Shown in pieces: positions 9,145 through 17,694 of a stretch of 64,000 nucleotides of DNA (the first letter of the stretch is position 1; the number at the start of each line of letters is the position of its first letter). Under the pieces are notes generated by a model. It did no database searches, had not been told where the DNA came from, and saw only the letters and a list, made by a program, of their open reading frames with translations. This DNA is from Acinetobacter lwoffii (GTDB taxonomy: Bacteria > Pseudomonadota > Gammaproteobacteria > Pseudomonadales > Moraxellaceae): positions 2,666,001-2,730,000 of the forward strand of contig NZ_CP118963.1 in NCBI RefSeq assembly GCF_029024105.1, written 5' to 3'. Position numbers and translations under genes: made by a program.

Positions 9145-10425
9145 TTATATCCTGTATTCCTGATGCTGTATCAGTGAATACAGTGCCTGTTCAAATTGCC
9201 GGACCGGATATTGCCAGCCTACTTTTTCGGCTTTTTTACGTGCTTGCGCACCCATCTGCTGCAATTTTTGCTGATCAGGCAATCCGAGCATCTGCTGGAT
9301 CAACCCCTGCTGATGTCCAAGTCTACTCAACCATCCCGTTTCACCATGCTGCACATGCAAGTTTGCACAAGCATAATCATAAGCAATCACTGGCAAGCCA
9401 CTGGCCATCGCTTCCAATACCACATTTCCAAAGGTTTCAACCTGACTGGCAAAACAGAAGACATCTGCACTGGCATACGCCGCTGACAGTTTTTCTCCTG
9501 TCAAGCTACCGGTAAAAACAATACTGCCATCCTGATTCAGTTGTTGCAGTCGAGTGCGATCCGGCCCATCTCCAACCACCACCAAACGTATATCTTGCTG
9601 ACGAACTTGGCGCAGCACAAAATAGGTTTTGATCAGCACGTCAATTTCCTTTTCAGGGGAAAGCCGTCCGACATACAACATCACCCGGGTCTCGTTTGAA
9701 ACTCCCCAAGCATAGCGCAAATCTGGTGATCGCCACTTTGGTGAAAATGTATCTGGATCGACGCCTCTGCCCACAACTGCCAAGGGACAAGTCACACCAA
9801 ACTGATTTAAGGCTTGAGCCGTGCCTCGACTCGGAACACAGGTCAAATCAGTATTATTATGAAACCACTTTAAATAGCCTTGAATTGGCTTCAGTAAAAA
9901 AGCCAAATCAAAAAATCGACTAAATTCCTGAAATGACGAGTGAAAACCGCTAGAAACCGGAATTTTATGGAATTTTGCAAGCTGTTGAGCTACCAGACCC
10001 AAAGGACCTTCGGTCACGACATGGATAATATCGGGTGTAAAAGTTTCAACAGCTTGATGGATTTTTAAAAATTGCGGCCTACCAAACTGCAAATTACTAT
10101 ATTTAGGAATGCAATGCGCTTTAACTAGACATTCGCTATGCGGCTTAAAATCGTTATAGGCTTGTCGTTGTTCCGGACGAATTAATAAAATCTTATGCCC
10201 CTGTTTTTGTAATCCTTTACACAGTTGCAATAAAGCATGGGCAACCCCATTGATTTCAGGAGACCAGGTTTCAGTCACAATGGCTATTTTGAGACGAGGA
10301 CGAGTCAACTCTTCCAAAGGCAGGGTCATTTTTGTTTTTTGCTGTCGCAACTGTTTTAAGTCAAAGCTAATATTTTGAAGTGCAGACATTTTTTTCGATA
10401 ACGCTGAGGTGCAGGGCTGTTCCAT
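9145..10425 (-). CDS. GT4-family glycosyltransferase (GT-B fold)
   Basis: A 426-residue glycosyltransferase of family 4. The N-terminal GT-B domain has IAIVTETWSPEINGVAHAL, the C-terminal donor-binding domain has YVGRLSPEKEIDVL, VVVGDGPDRTRL and the E-x7-E motif in ETFGNVVLEAMASGLPV. Similar proteins are annotated as GDP-mannose-dependent alpha-mannosyltransferases, but the sugar is not provable here. The first 45 residues are a basic, non-conserved extension before the catalytic core. The ATG at 10425 is favoured because an AGGTG site precedes it. PAP2 phosphatase follows in the same operon. Confidence 0.87.
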   Translation of the reverse strand: MEQPCTSALSKKMSALQNISFDLKQLRQQKTKMTLPLEELTRPRLKIAIVTETWSPEINGVAHALLQLCKGLQKQGHKILLIRPEQRQAYNDFKPHSECLVKAHCIPKYSNLQFGRPQFLKIHQAVETFTPDIIHVVTEGPLGLVAQQLAKFHKIPVSSGFHSSFQEFSRFFDLAFLLKPIQGYLKWFHNNTDLTCVPSRGTAQALNQFGVTCPLAVVGRGVDPDTFSPKWRSPDLRYAWGVSNETRVMLYVGRLSPEKEIDVLIKTYFVLRQVRQQDIRLVVVGDGPDRTRLQQLNQDGSIVFTGSLTGEKLSAAYASADVFCFASQVETFGNVVLEAMASGLPVIAYDYACANLHVQHGETGWLSRLGHQQGLIQQMLGLPDQQKLQQMGAQARKKAEKVGWQYPVRQFEQALYSLIQHQEYRI

Positions 10426-10441
10426 ATCACACCTATGTGAT
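10426..10441 (-). promoter_or_regulatory. Palindrome enclosing the glycosyltransferase ribosome site
   Basis: Directly before the start codon the minus strand reads ATCACATAGGTGTGAT, a perfect six-base inverted repeat whose loop and 3' arm contain the AGGTG ribosome-binding site. It could form an RNA hairpin that limits initiation, or be a DNA operator. Both are inference. Confidence 0.35.
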
Positions 10442-10693
10442 TATATTTTAAGCTAAAGTCTAATGCTTATTTATTGCATTTTAATGATATTACCCCCTTC
10501 TCTCATTTTATTCGGAAGTTGATGTACTTATAGAGATATCTAATTAACTTGACTAACAATTAAGAGTAAATTAACTCACCTATTCATAACCATAGCTCAT
10601 GCCTAAAAAATCCAGTCAGAAAGCTTCAAAATCTGGTTAAAGGACTTAAATAGACCAAAATCCAATTCTCTTTTAAGAGCCAACTAAAAGAAT

Positions 10694-11110
10694 TCAGTAG
10701 ATAAGATCCACATATAAACTGTCTTTATAAACTCCAGCTGGGGTCAAAGCAGAAGGTTGTTCAGCTAGTTGTACCAATACAATAAATTTACTTAGGCTAG
10801 TTGCCGGTTGGGATATCGGCATATTCCAACGGGATGAGGTCGCCCCAGAAATATACATTTGTGTTCTTATTTTATGATTGTGCTCATTAACCAAATAACT
10901 ACTGCCATTAGTGCTGGTTAAGTTTCTAGAATTAAATTGAATAGCATAACTACTATCACACCTTACGATAAAAGAAGTCGCAGCTTGGCTCAGATAAGAG
11001 GAGTTCAATTTGAGTTCTGATGCTGTCGATCGATCAATCTGACAACGTTGGGCATGACTTAGACTGGTTAATAATAGAGAGAACACAAGTACAGTAAATT
11101 TAAGTTTCAT
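10694..11110 (-). CDS. Spore coat U domain pilus subunit, likely tip of the chaperone-usher pilus
   Basis: A 138-residue secreted protein with signal peptide cleaved after SHA (residue 20). The mature part starts immediately with QRCQID, has two conserved cysteines near SFIVRCD, and ends with the GVYKDSLYVDLIY strand, all typical of the SCPU (spore coat U) domain found in archaic Csu-type pili. It lacks an N-terminal donor-strand extension, so it probably caps the fibre. In Csu, the last gene encodes a two-domain tip adhesin of over 300 residues; this one is a single domain. It is the last gene of the four-gene operon. Confidence 0.8.
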   Translation of the reverse strand: MKLKFTVLVFSLLLTSLSHAQRCQIDRSTASELKLNSSYLSQAATSFIVRCDSSYAIQFNSRNLTSTNGSSYLVNEHNHKIRTQMYISGATSSRWNMPISQPATSLSKFIVLVQLAEQPSALTPAGVYKDSLYVDLIY

Positions 11111-11123
11111 TATTTTTCATCCT

Positions 11124-13457
11124 TTATTTACAGATAAGCGTAGATAGTCCGCTTTCTTCTTTTTGATTTTCTGTAACCGTCAATTGTGCAAAGCAAGTTT
11201 TAGATTCGGTGCTGATGATTTTAATATTGTAAGTATTTGGAATAAGCCCATATAGAGTGACCGTACCGTTCGATGAGATAGGATAAACCTCCCCACCATC
11301 ATTATCGATATATAACTCTGAACCAGCTGTGAATTTATGATTATTACTATCTACAGGCAAAATCGTGACCTGTTTTGTATTATATATAGGGAAATTAATA
11401 ATATACCCCCGCTGATCTAAAGCAGTAAGCCTCTTGGTTGCATAAGGAATCTTATCTTCGACTGGTAATTGATTCTGATCAAAACCAATATCATAATTTA
11501 CATAAGGAATAATATCATGAACAAAGGTATAGCCTTTCTTATTCGTTTTATCTACTACAGATAAAGACCTTAAAACATCGACATCCTGATAATCTCCCAC
11601 ACTAACAACAGAAAATGCATTATCAACCAACTTGGTAAAATTGAATTTATTATTAAGAAAAACAACCGCACCACGATAGTTTAATTGTGATTCAGACTCA
11701 TTATCTCCCTCTATATGATAAAAACCTAAATCCCCAACATCTGTTTTCAATCGCCCATTGAAATTATATAGTGTTTCATCTTCGAGTCTATTTACACCTG
11801 TTTCATAGTCAAATCCAACCTGATTAGGATTACTTTTTACAAATTGCAATTTAGTTCTTTCATCTGTTGAATGACTAAAATAAACTGCTTTATCATCATC
11901 AAAACTATAGCTAAGTGATAAGACAACTCCAGAATCCCGATCATTACCAAATGAGCTAAAATAACTCAAACCTAGGCTTCCCTTCCTACCTAGCCGACGA
12001 TTAAACCCTAAATTTAAAGTTTTACGATCATTTTGAAAAAATGAAGGAATCTCATCTTCCACGCGTATTTCTTGCTGATGAAAACTCTGGGCAGCATAAT
12101 TCAAATAAATATTATGCAAGAGAGGAATATTGCTCATTCCCCCATAAATTAAATATTCATACTTAGGATAACTATAAAAATTATCCAGGTCATCACCTAA
12201 ATATTTAAAATCTCTTTCTGTATATTTCGCACTTGCACCAAGTGAAACTCTTCCGAAATCCTTTGCAGCAGATAATCCATATGAATAATTAAAATTATTA
12301 AGTTCATCGTGTGAAGCTTGAACTACACTATCCAAAACCAAATAATGACTAATAGCTTGAGTCCATAGAAAGCCTAAATTTTGCAAGTCTTCGCTATAAG
12401 AAAAATTAGAACCAAGTGTTGTCCAATTAGATACCCCATAACGATAATAAAGGTTAGAGAAAAAATTACGATAGTCATTACTTTCTATATTATAGTTATA
12501 ACGCAACTTTCCTAATGAAACATTATATTCACTAAGATCAGATCTTAATAGCCGATTCGTCACCAGAATAGGAAAACTTTGTACACTCCTATTCCCTAAC
12601 ACATCTTCAACAATAATTTGTGCATTTCCTGCCTGTTGAATTTGTGCACCAGTTTGAAGATTGAAATCACCAGGACTGACTCTTTGGCTATATATACTTA
12701 CCCCATTAATATACAAATCAACTGTAGAAGGAACACGCGCACTTCCCTGTAAGATTGGAGTATTCCAATAAATAAAATTTGGTCGCTCAGTAAAATTAGT
12801 TCCCCAGTTTAAACCGGCAAAACGTAAAGAATTAATTAATGGATTATATACTGTAGTTGTATCTCCTAAAGTAAGCTGAGTCATACTTTTAGGAAATTCA
12901 AACTCAATACTAGTACTGAGTCGAGTAAAATACTCATTCAAAGGATGATTATAATATGCTATTGAGTTCTTAAAAATCCAATAGTCTTTAAAGACACCCA
13001 GATCTGTCAGGCCGTTATATAAAGAATTCGTTTCTCTGTCTATTTTTGAATTTAAATAGGTAAAATCATAATTTACGAAACCTCCAAAACTGGCTCTCTC
13101 TGGCATAGTCTGCAACTGGGAGATCTGTGTATTTGATTTAAACAGTTGGGTAGGTATGGTGAGATTAATTGTTTGCTTAGAGGCATCGAAATTAGATTGA
13201 ATATTCCGGTCCGAAATAAGACAAAACTCATCCCGAGAAGCCATTTTTGATAATTTAGATATATCAATATCTCGTTCCGACAATATATTGCACTCTATGT
13301 AAAAATTATCATCACTTTTTATTAAAATAATATCTATATTATGATCAAGCTCATTTATCCAAAGATTAGCAAAAAATTCATCAGGATTCTGGTTAGCATT
13401 AGCATTACATAAGAATAAAATATTAACTAGAATAATTATTTTTCTATTTAACTGCAT
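11124..13457 (-). CDS. Archaic chaperone-usher pilus outer membrane usher
   Basis: A 777-residue outer-membrane usher. After a short signal peptide (residues 1-21), the N-terminal domain (FFANLWINEL) is followed by a long beta-barrel, a plug region near VPSTVDLYINGVSIYSQRVSPGDF, and a C-terminal domain with two cysteines (SKTCFAQL and STLICK). The family threads chaperone-bound subunits through the outer membrane and anchors the pilus. It resembles CsuD-type ushers. Base composition is markedly AT-rich, with many AAT, TTA and ATA codons unlike flanking housekeeping genes, a sign of horizontal transfer. Confidence 0.88.
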   Translation of the reverse strand: MQLNRKIIILVNILFLCNANANQNPDEFFANLWINELDHNIDIILIKSDDNFYIECNILSERDIDISKLSKMASRDEFCLISDRNIQSNFDASKQTINLTIPTQLFKSNTQISQLQTMPERASFGGFVNYDFTYLNSKIDRETNSLYNGLTDLGVFKDYWIFKNSIAYYNHPLNEYFTRLSTSIEFEFPKSMTQLTLGDTTTVYNPLINSLRFAGLNWGTNFTERPNFIYWNTPILQGSARVPSTVDLYINGVSIYSQRVSPGDFNLQTGAQIQQAGNAQIIVEDVLGNRSVQSFPILVTNRLLRSDLSEYNVSLGKLRYNYNIESNDYRNFFSNLYYRYGVSNWTTLGSNFSYSEDLQNLGFLWTQAISHYLVLDSVVQASHDELNNFNYSYGLSAAKDFGRVSLGASAKYTERDFKYLGDDLDNFYSYPKYEYLIYGGMSNIPLLHNIYLNYAAQSFHQQEIRVEDEIPSFFQNDRKTLNLGFNRRLGRKGSLGLSYFSSFGNDRDSGVVLSLSYSFDDDKAVYFSHSTDERTKLQFVKSNPNQVGFDYETGVNRLEDETLYNFNGRLKTDVGDLGFYHIEGDNESESQLNYRGAVVFLNNKFNFTKLVDNAFSVVSVGDYQDVDVLRSLSVVDKTNKKGYTFVHDIIPYVNYDIGFDQNQLPVEDKIPYATKRLTALDQRGYIINFPIYNTKQVTILPVDSNNHKFTAGSELYIDNDGGEVYPISSNGTVTLYGLIPNTYNIKIISTESKTCFAQLTVTENQKEESGLSTLICK

Positions 13458-13479
13458 AATATAATCCTTAATTATAATT

Positions 13480-14184
13480 TTAATCCATAAGCTTTAACTC
13501 TATTTCCTCATGCGACTTATCTGTCATTACTTTAACAAAATAATTACGAGGATTATTTATTTTAACCCCTTCCAACTCATAAAAAATACTCTTATCTTTA
13601 AGTACATATTTCATATTATTACTAGTAAAAACTTCTTTCTTATTAGAATCTAAAATTTGTAACTTTGAAATTTGAATATGAGATTCTGCTTTATTTTTAA
13701 CTATAAGCTTATCATTCTCAATATTAAAATTTAATTTTAAGTTATCTTGCTTTCCAATAAATAATGGCAGGTTAAAATTCATCAAGAAAGTAATAGATGA
13801 TTCTTTTACAGGTTGAGGTAATTCCTCAATTACAATGCGCCAGGCACCCTCTTCCCGACCATCCAATACAGATACTATTGGACGATTAAAACCAACACGT
13901 ATAACTTGTTTCCCATTAGGTTTTAAAATAAAATTTCTTGGATTAATTATAAGAGTATCATCCTTCTCCAACACATCTTCACCTTTATCATTTTGATCCC
14001 ATTTAAATGCTTTCACCTCAAATATCTTTTTTTCTACTTCATTTATAGACTCTAAAGTAAGTGTTGTTGTTTTTTGTTTTTTATCATTAAATATATACAT
14101 TTGTACTGGATCAATTGCAACATCAGCCTTCCCGCCAGAAAAATAAAAAAAAGATAAAAAAAATAATATAGTTGTTTTTCTCAT
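13480..14184 (-). CDS. Periplasmic pilus chaperone (PapD/CsuC-like)
   Basis: About 234 residues from the preferred ATG at 14184 (MRKTTILFF), which has GGAAA ten bases upstream; an ATG at 14199 is in frame but lacks a ribosome site. After a signal peptide, the two immunoglobulin-like domains are recognisable: DVAIDPVQMYIFNDKKQKTT, the conserved NPRNFILKPNGKQVIRVGF segment that carries the subunit-anchoring basic residue and the G1 strand region, and a second domain. Chaperones of this family hold pilins by donor-strand complementation and deliver them to the usher. It lies 22 bases before the usher gene. Confidence 0.86.
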   Translation of the reverse strand: MRKTTILFFLSFFYFSGGKADVAIDPVQMYIFNDKKQKTTTLTLESINEVEKKIFEVKAFKWDQNDKGEDVLEKDDTLIINPRNFILKPNGKQVIRVGFNRPIVSVLDGREEGAWRIVIEELPQPVKESSITFLMNFNLPLFIGKQDNLKLNFNIENDKLIVKNKAESHIQISKLQILDSNKKEVFTSNNMKYVLKDKSIFYELEGVKINNPRNYFVKVMTDKSHEEIELKLMD

Positions 14185-14260
14185 ATTATAATTTTCCATT
14201 TAAAAGTATAATGAGGCAACCTAACCCGACATAAATATCAGGTTAGGTTGATTAAATAAA

Positions 14261-14794
14261 TTAGTAGTAAGCTTTAATTAGATAGCGATCGGTATAATTA
14301 CCTGCTAACTGTGTAGCATCAACTGCAGTATTGGTAACTGCAAGTGTATAATTATCAACTGCTTGACCAGCATGATTTGAATTACCAAATGGAACAGCAC
14401 CTGCAGCACCTTGTTTAGTCGTCACAATTGTTGTAGCAATTGTTTCAGATGCATCTGTTTCATGTCTAACAAACGTAGTATTATTAGCACCGGCATTTGC
14501 AGTTTGTAAATTCAGAACATAAGGGGTATTTGTTGTAATTGAATAATTTGTAGTTTGGGTTCCACCAGCAGCAGATAATACTATTGCATTTCCACCAGTT
14601 AAAACACATTTCTTATTAATTTTAAGTGAAATTGGAATTTCTTTTTCACAGCCTAAAGTATTACATTTACTCCAGTCAATGGGTGGTTTAGGAGGATGAT
14701 AACCACCTCGAGCTGCTTCATCTTCTGCAAAAGATGCCGTAGAACAAGCACCAAGAACTAATGCCGCTAATGCCGATTGTGTAATTTTGTTCAT
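14261..14794 (-). CDS. Major pilin of archaic chaperone-usher pilus (CsuA/B-like)
   Basis: A 177-residue secreted pilin. The start at 14794 (MNKITQ) is preferred because GGAG lies six bases before it; an in-frame ATG at 14806 lacks a good site. The signal peptide ends SFA (residue 23). A 40-residue N-terminal segment follows, with HPPKPP and cysteines 44 and 49, then an alternating hydrophobic strand EIPISLKIN (52-60) that fits a donor strand, then a Cys63-containing first strand of the pilin domain and the closing NYTDRYLIKAYY strand. The sequence LGAC at 14-17 mimics a lipobox, so lipidation cannot be excluded. It is the first gene of the operon. Confidence 0.78.
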   Translation of the reverse strand: MNKITQSALAALVLGACSTASFAEDEAARGGYHPPKPPIDWSKCNTLGCEKEIPISLKINKKCVLTGGNAIVLSAAGGTQTTNYSITTNTPYVLNLQTANAGANNTTFVRHETDASETIATTIVTTKQGAAGAVPFGNSNHAGQAVDNYTLAVTNTAVDATQLAGNYTDRYLIKAYY

Positions 14795-15421
14795 GATTTT
14801 CTCCATTTCTTTTTAATAAAAGAATATGTATATGTAGTTATTTTAACGATTACGCTGTAACTCTTATTATTATGAGTAAAGTTAAGTAACCGTTAACTTA
14901 TCTTATTATCTTTGAGCTAAAAATATGCAAAAGTTTATTATTCACAATACTATTCTCTATTTTTGGTTTTTTATTTGTTTTAAAAAATTTAATCCTATAC
15001 TTATAAAAGGTTAAGACAAAAAATAAATTGATACAATTTAAAAATGTTTCTAACTATGTCAAATAAAAAGAATAAAATAATCTTTAAATTTTATAAAAAA
15101 CAATTAAACCACTAATTTTATTATTTTTTTATAATTTACCTTAATTTACAAAAAAATAAAACAAAGTTACGAACTTTACAAATAGTTGTAAATTATGCAA
15201 CTTTATTTAAGAAATGTGTGATTTTGTCGAAACTTTTGCTTTCTTTTTCATACATCAAGACTTTTCTTAGCTATGAAAAACTTTCTAAAAAGCAATAATT
15301 AATATAAATTAACTAAAAAAACAATATGTTAATATACAATAATCTTCTTTCATAAATAAAAATTGAACACTATTTTGCTTAATATTCGTCCTCTAATTTT
15401 CTTGGCATTCGTGCCTAATTT
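14795..15421. other. AT-rich intergenic region upstream of the pilus operon
   Basis: About 630 bases with no credible gene, very rich in A and T runs. It must hold the pilus promoter, read leftward. One short inverted repeat, AAGTTAA/TTAACTT, lies at about 14879-14899, roughly 90 bases before the pilin start, and could be a regulator site. No convincing -35/-10 pair stands out because of the base composition. A GGCA-TTCG-TGCC mini-hairpin sits at about 15402-15413, just before the transposase remnant. Confidence 0.6.
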
Positions 15422-15730
15422 ATGAATGAAACACATCGATTCAAAAAGTTTTCAGAAACACAGTTTAAGCGATATACAGGCATATCATGGTCAACTTTTT
15501 ATTTAATGGTTGATCAATTGAAGAAACATGTTTTAACTCAAGGCAGACCGCCCAAGTTAAGTATTAAGGATCAGATTCTGCTCTGTCTAAGCTATTGGCG
15601 AGAATACCGAACCTTATTTCACGTTACTACGAGTTACGGAGTTTCAGAGCCAACAGCCTCAAGAATTGTAGGTCATGTCGAAGATTGGCTGATCAAGGCT
15701 GAACTAATACAATTTATAAAAGAACTCTAA
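15422..15730 (+). pseudogene. Truncated IS5-family transposase (N-terminal part)
   Basis: The 102 residues match the start of IS5-family DDE transposases of the HTH_Tnp_4 type: a helix-turn-helix region with QGRPPKLSIKDQILLCLSYWREYRTLFHV and SYGVSEPTASRIV. It ends at LIQFIKEL and a stop, with no DDE catalytic domain downstream; full-length relatives run about 250 residues or more. It is therefore a remnant of an element mostly lost. Only 33 bases separate it from the intact IS to its right, whose insertion may be unrelated. Confidence 0.8.
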
Positions 15731-15763
15731 TATATGAACCGCTACCACAATTGCAGCTATTTA

Positions 15764-16621
15764 GGGTCTGTTGACATTTACTGTTCATAATTAACCCTAT
15801 AAAGGTAGCCATAAAAATATACAGGCTAAAGCAACAGAACTTTGATAATTTCTTTTGAGCTTGTCATATCGAGTAGCTATTCCTCTAAATTGCTTTAATC
15901 TACAAAACATATTTTCAACTAAATGCCTGATTTTATATAAATACCAGTCCATATGATCATTGTTTGATTGGCTATTTGTTTTCTTTGGTATATTCGCTTT
16001 AGTCCCTGTTTTCCTGATCTGTTCACGCAGTGGTTCTGAATCATAGCCTTTATCTGCACATACCACTTTTGTCTCTTTTAAATCTAATGTTGATATTAAA
16101 TCAGGTGCAACTTTAACATCATGTGTGGTTCCATCGGTAATCATGAAATCAATAGGATTGCCATGTGCATCAACAATCAAATGTATTTTTGAGGAGTTTC
16201 CTCCTACACTTTTAGAAATAGATTGATTCGCTATGCCGGCAGAATGTTGATGAGCACGTACATGAGAGCCATCAATAAAAATCCACTCCATATCGGGGCA
16301 TGAGGCTAGTAATTTGAATAATCTAAGTAACTTACCGCTGCTTGACCAACGATTAAAACGTTTGAAAATAGAGTTTGAATGACCAAAACAGCAAGGAATA
16401 TCTCGCCACGGACAGCCTGTTCTAATTCTATAGAGAATAGCTTCAATAAAATTGCGTAAATTTGAGTTGTGGTGAATGGATAAATTACGCAGAATAACTT
16501 TCAACTTTTGCCAGTGTTGATCTGTCAGCATGGTACGAGGCATAGCGAATAGTAAAATTGGGTTTGGCGATTTGATTTTACTACTTCGCTATTTTTTTAA
16601 GCTAAAAGTGTCAACACACCC
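15764..16621 (-). mobile_element. Complete IS5-family insertion sequence
   Basis: An 858-base element bounded by terminal inverted repeats: GGGTCTGTTGACATTT on the left and, read inward from the right, GGGTGTGTTGACACTT (14 of 16 match). A TA dinucleotide flanks both ends (15762-15763 and 16622-16623), consistent with the short target duplication of the IS427 group. The single transposase gene reads leftward. The right end lies inside the stop codon of a DUF2971 gene, changing the inferred original TAA to TAG. Confidence 0.88.
15797..16543 (-). CDS. IS5-family transposase
   Basis: A 248-residue DDE transposase encoded in one frame. The DUF4096-type N-terminus (LTDQHWQKLKVIL, RTGCPWRDIP) is followed by the catalytic residues in WIFIDGSHVRAHQ (first D), VVCADKGYDSEPLRE (second D) and HLVENMFCRLKQFRGIATRYDK (E). 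Many relatives need a programmed frameshift between two frames; this copy is continuous and looks intact, so it may be active. Confidence 0.92.
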   Translation of the reverse strand: MPRTMLTDQHWQKLKVILRNLSIHHNSNLRNFIEAILYRIRTGCPWRDIPCCFGHSNSIFKRFNRWSSSGKLLRLFKLLASCPDMEWIFIDGSHVRAHQHSAGIANQSISKSVGGNSSKIHLIVDAHGNPIDFMITDGTTHDVKVAPDLISTLDLKETKVVCADKGYDSEPLREQIRKTGTKANIPKKTNSQSNNDHMDWYLYKIRHLVENMFCRLKQFRGIATRYDKLKRNYQSSVALACIFLWLPL

Positions 16622-17470
16622 TAATCTAAATCAACTGAATTAATAATTTTTCTTTTTAAAGACCATGTTTCTGTATCAACTAAAACAGTGAATAATTCAA
16701 TATTATTATTCCGACTAAATTCTTTTAACTGTAAAATTTTAGGAACTTTATAACCATCGATTAAATTATCATACTTCCTTCTTTGATCACGATAACTATT
16801 TTCCCCAAGATATATCTCAACAAATGCATCTGATGGGATGCTTTTTAAGAATATACTTCTTGAACCAATATATTTTCTTTCCCACTGCTCTCCATCCAAC
16901 TCAAATCTCTTATCTTCCTTTGAATGATAAGAATGGTATTCCTCACTCCCCAAACATTTCACTACCCTAACCTCCTCTTCATACGCCCAACATAATTGCT
17001 TATAAAGAACAGCATGTTTTAGTAATCTCTCATGAGATTTCCACCATATATGATGCTTACTTCCAATTTGCATTAATTGCACGGCATCTATTGAATTAAT
17101 ATGTTGTAGCACTGTATTCACATAAATTATCTCTCCTCTCTGAGCAGGTATCGTATAATTTTCAAAACTTTCTAAACCTGCCTTCTCTGTATCAATCCCG
17201 ATCACCATTCCTTTATGACTATCTGCATAATGAGACCACATTAAAGGATTTAAGTAAGGGGGCTCGAGTTAAAGACAATACTGCATATTTATTGATAAAC
17301 CGACTTCTTACAGCTTGCGTTTCTACACCAACATTTACCGTTTCCCCCATTAAAGCTAAAGCCGTCACCTCAAATGGATCATTAAAATCGCGCGTCAAAG
17401 AAAAGCCTAAAGCACTTGTTTCTAATATTTTTAAACCAGCATCAAAGCCAACATATTTATATAAAATCAT
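16621..17470 (-). pseudogene. DUF2971 protein gene broken by a frameshift
   Basis: Two overlapping frames form one DUF2971 protein. The first (17470 to about 17260) reads MILYKYVGFDAGLKILE with FNDPFE and AVLSLTRAP; the second (to 16621) continues with NPLMWSHYADSHKGMVIGID, the family's central motif. They join perfectly if one base is removed from the run of five G at 17258-17262 (plus strand). So it is a homopolymer frameshift, a sequencing error or a phase-variable tract. DUF2971 has no settled function; some members sit in defence loci. The stop codon overlaps the IS5-family element's end, but the coding length is unchanged. Confidence 0.82.
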
Positions 17471-17484
17471 TATTCTTATCCAAT

Positions 17485-17506
17485 AAAAAACCCCGCTTTC
17501 GCAGGA
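17485..17506 (-). terminator. GNRA-loop terminator upstream of the DUF2971 gene
   Basis: The minus strand reads CCTGC-GAAA-GCGGG and then GTTTTTT, a compact hairpin with a GAAA tetraloop and T run. It lies just before the DUF2971 start, so it shields that gene from ilvC read-through or is a leftover of a lost gene. Confidence 0.6.
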
Positions 17507-17534
17507 CTTTTATAGCATAAAAATCAGCCAATTA

Positions 17535-17580
17535 AGAGATTAGTTTTTCTATTTATCAACGATTTTGTTTGAATCCAAAA
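17535..17580 (-). pseudogene. Degenerate second copy of the 3' end of ilvC
   Basis: This stretch aligns with the last 50 bases of the real ilvC (17690-17739) with few mismatches and a clean three-base gap. On the minus strand it still reads LDSNKIVDK where ilvC reads IQANKIVDK, then a stop replaces the Glu codon. No other part of ilvC is present. It is either a leftover from a duplication or the repeat made when foreign DNA integrated at the end of ilvC. Confidence 0.7.
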
Positions 17581-17584
17581 TATG

Positions 17585-17617
17585 AAAAAATGGGAAAGCA
17601 CTGCTTTCCCATTTTTT
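17585..17617. terminator. Strong bidirectional terminator
   Basis: A perfect 15-base stem, AAAAAATGGGAAAGC paired with GCTTTCCCATTTTTT, around a three-base loop. It has A and T runs on both sides so it can act on either strand. It lies between the ilvC remnant and ilvC and probably was the terminator belonging to the duplicated unit. Confidence 0.85.
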
Positions 17618-17636
17618 AAGGTACGCAAACATAGAA

Positions 17637-17666
17637 ATAAAAAACCCACTCAAATTAAGTGGGTTT
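17637..17666 (-). terminator. ilvC terminator
   Basis: Stem AAACCCACT/AGTGGGTTT with loop, followed on the minus strand by a run of T. It lies 30-60 bases after the ilvC stop and is the expected end of the ilv transcript. Confidence 0.85.
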
Positions 17667-17694
17667 TCGCATTCAAATCAATTGATTCGAGAAA

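Noticed and set aside
15422..16621. Composite transposon formed by the two IS5-type sequences
   Set aside because: The left one is a truncated remnant of a different subgroup and only 33 bases separate them, so they do not bracket any cargo.
17219..17470. A separate 83-residue gene next to the DUF2971 frame
   Set aside because: It is the N-terminal half of the same DUF2971 protein, split by a one-base shift in a G run.
17535..17582. tRNA gene suggested by a TTTGAATCC stretch
   Set aside because: No acceptor or anticodon arms fit; the stretch is the degenerate ilvC end.
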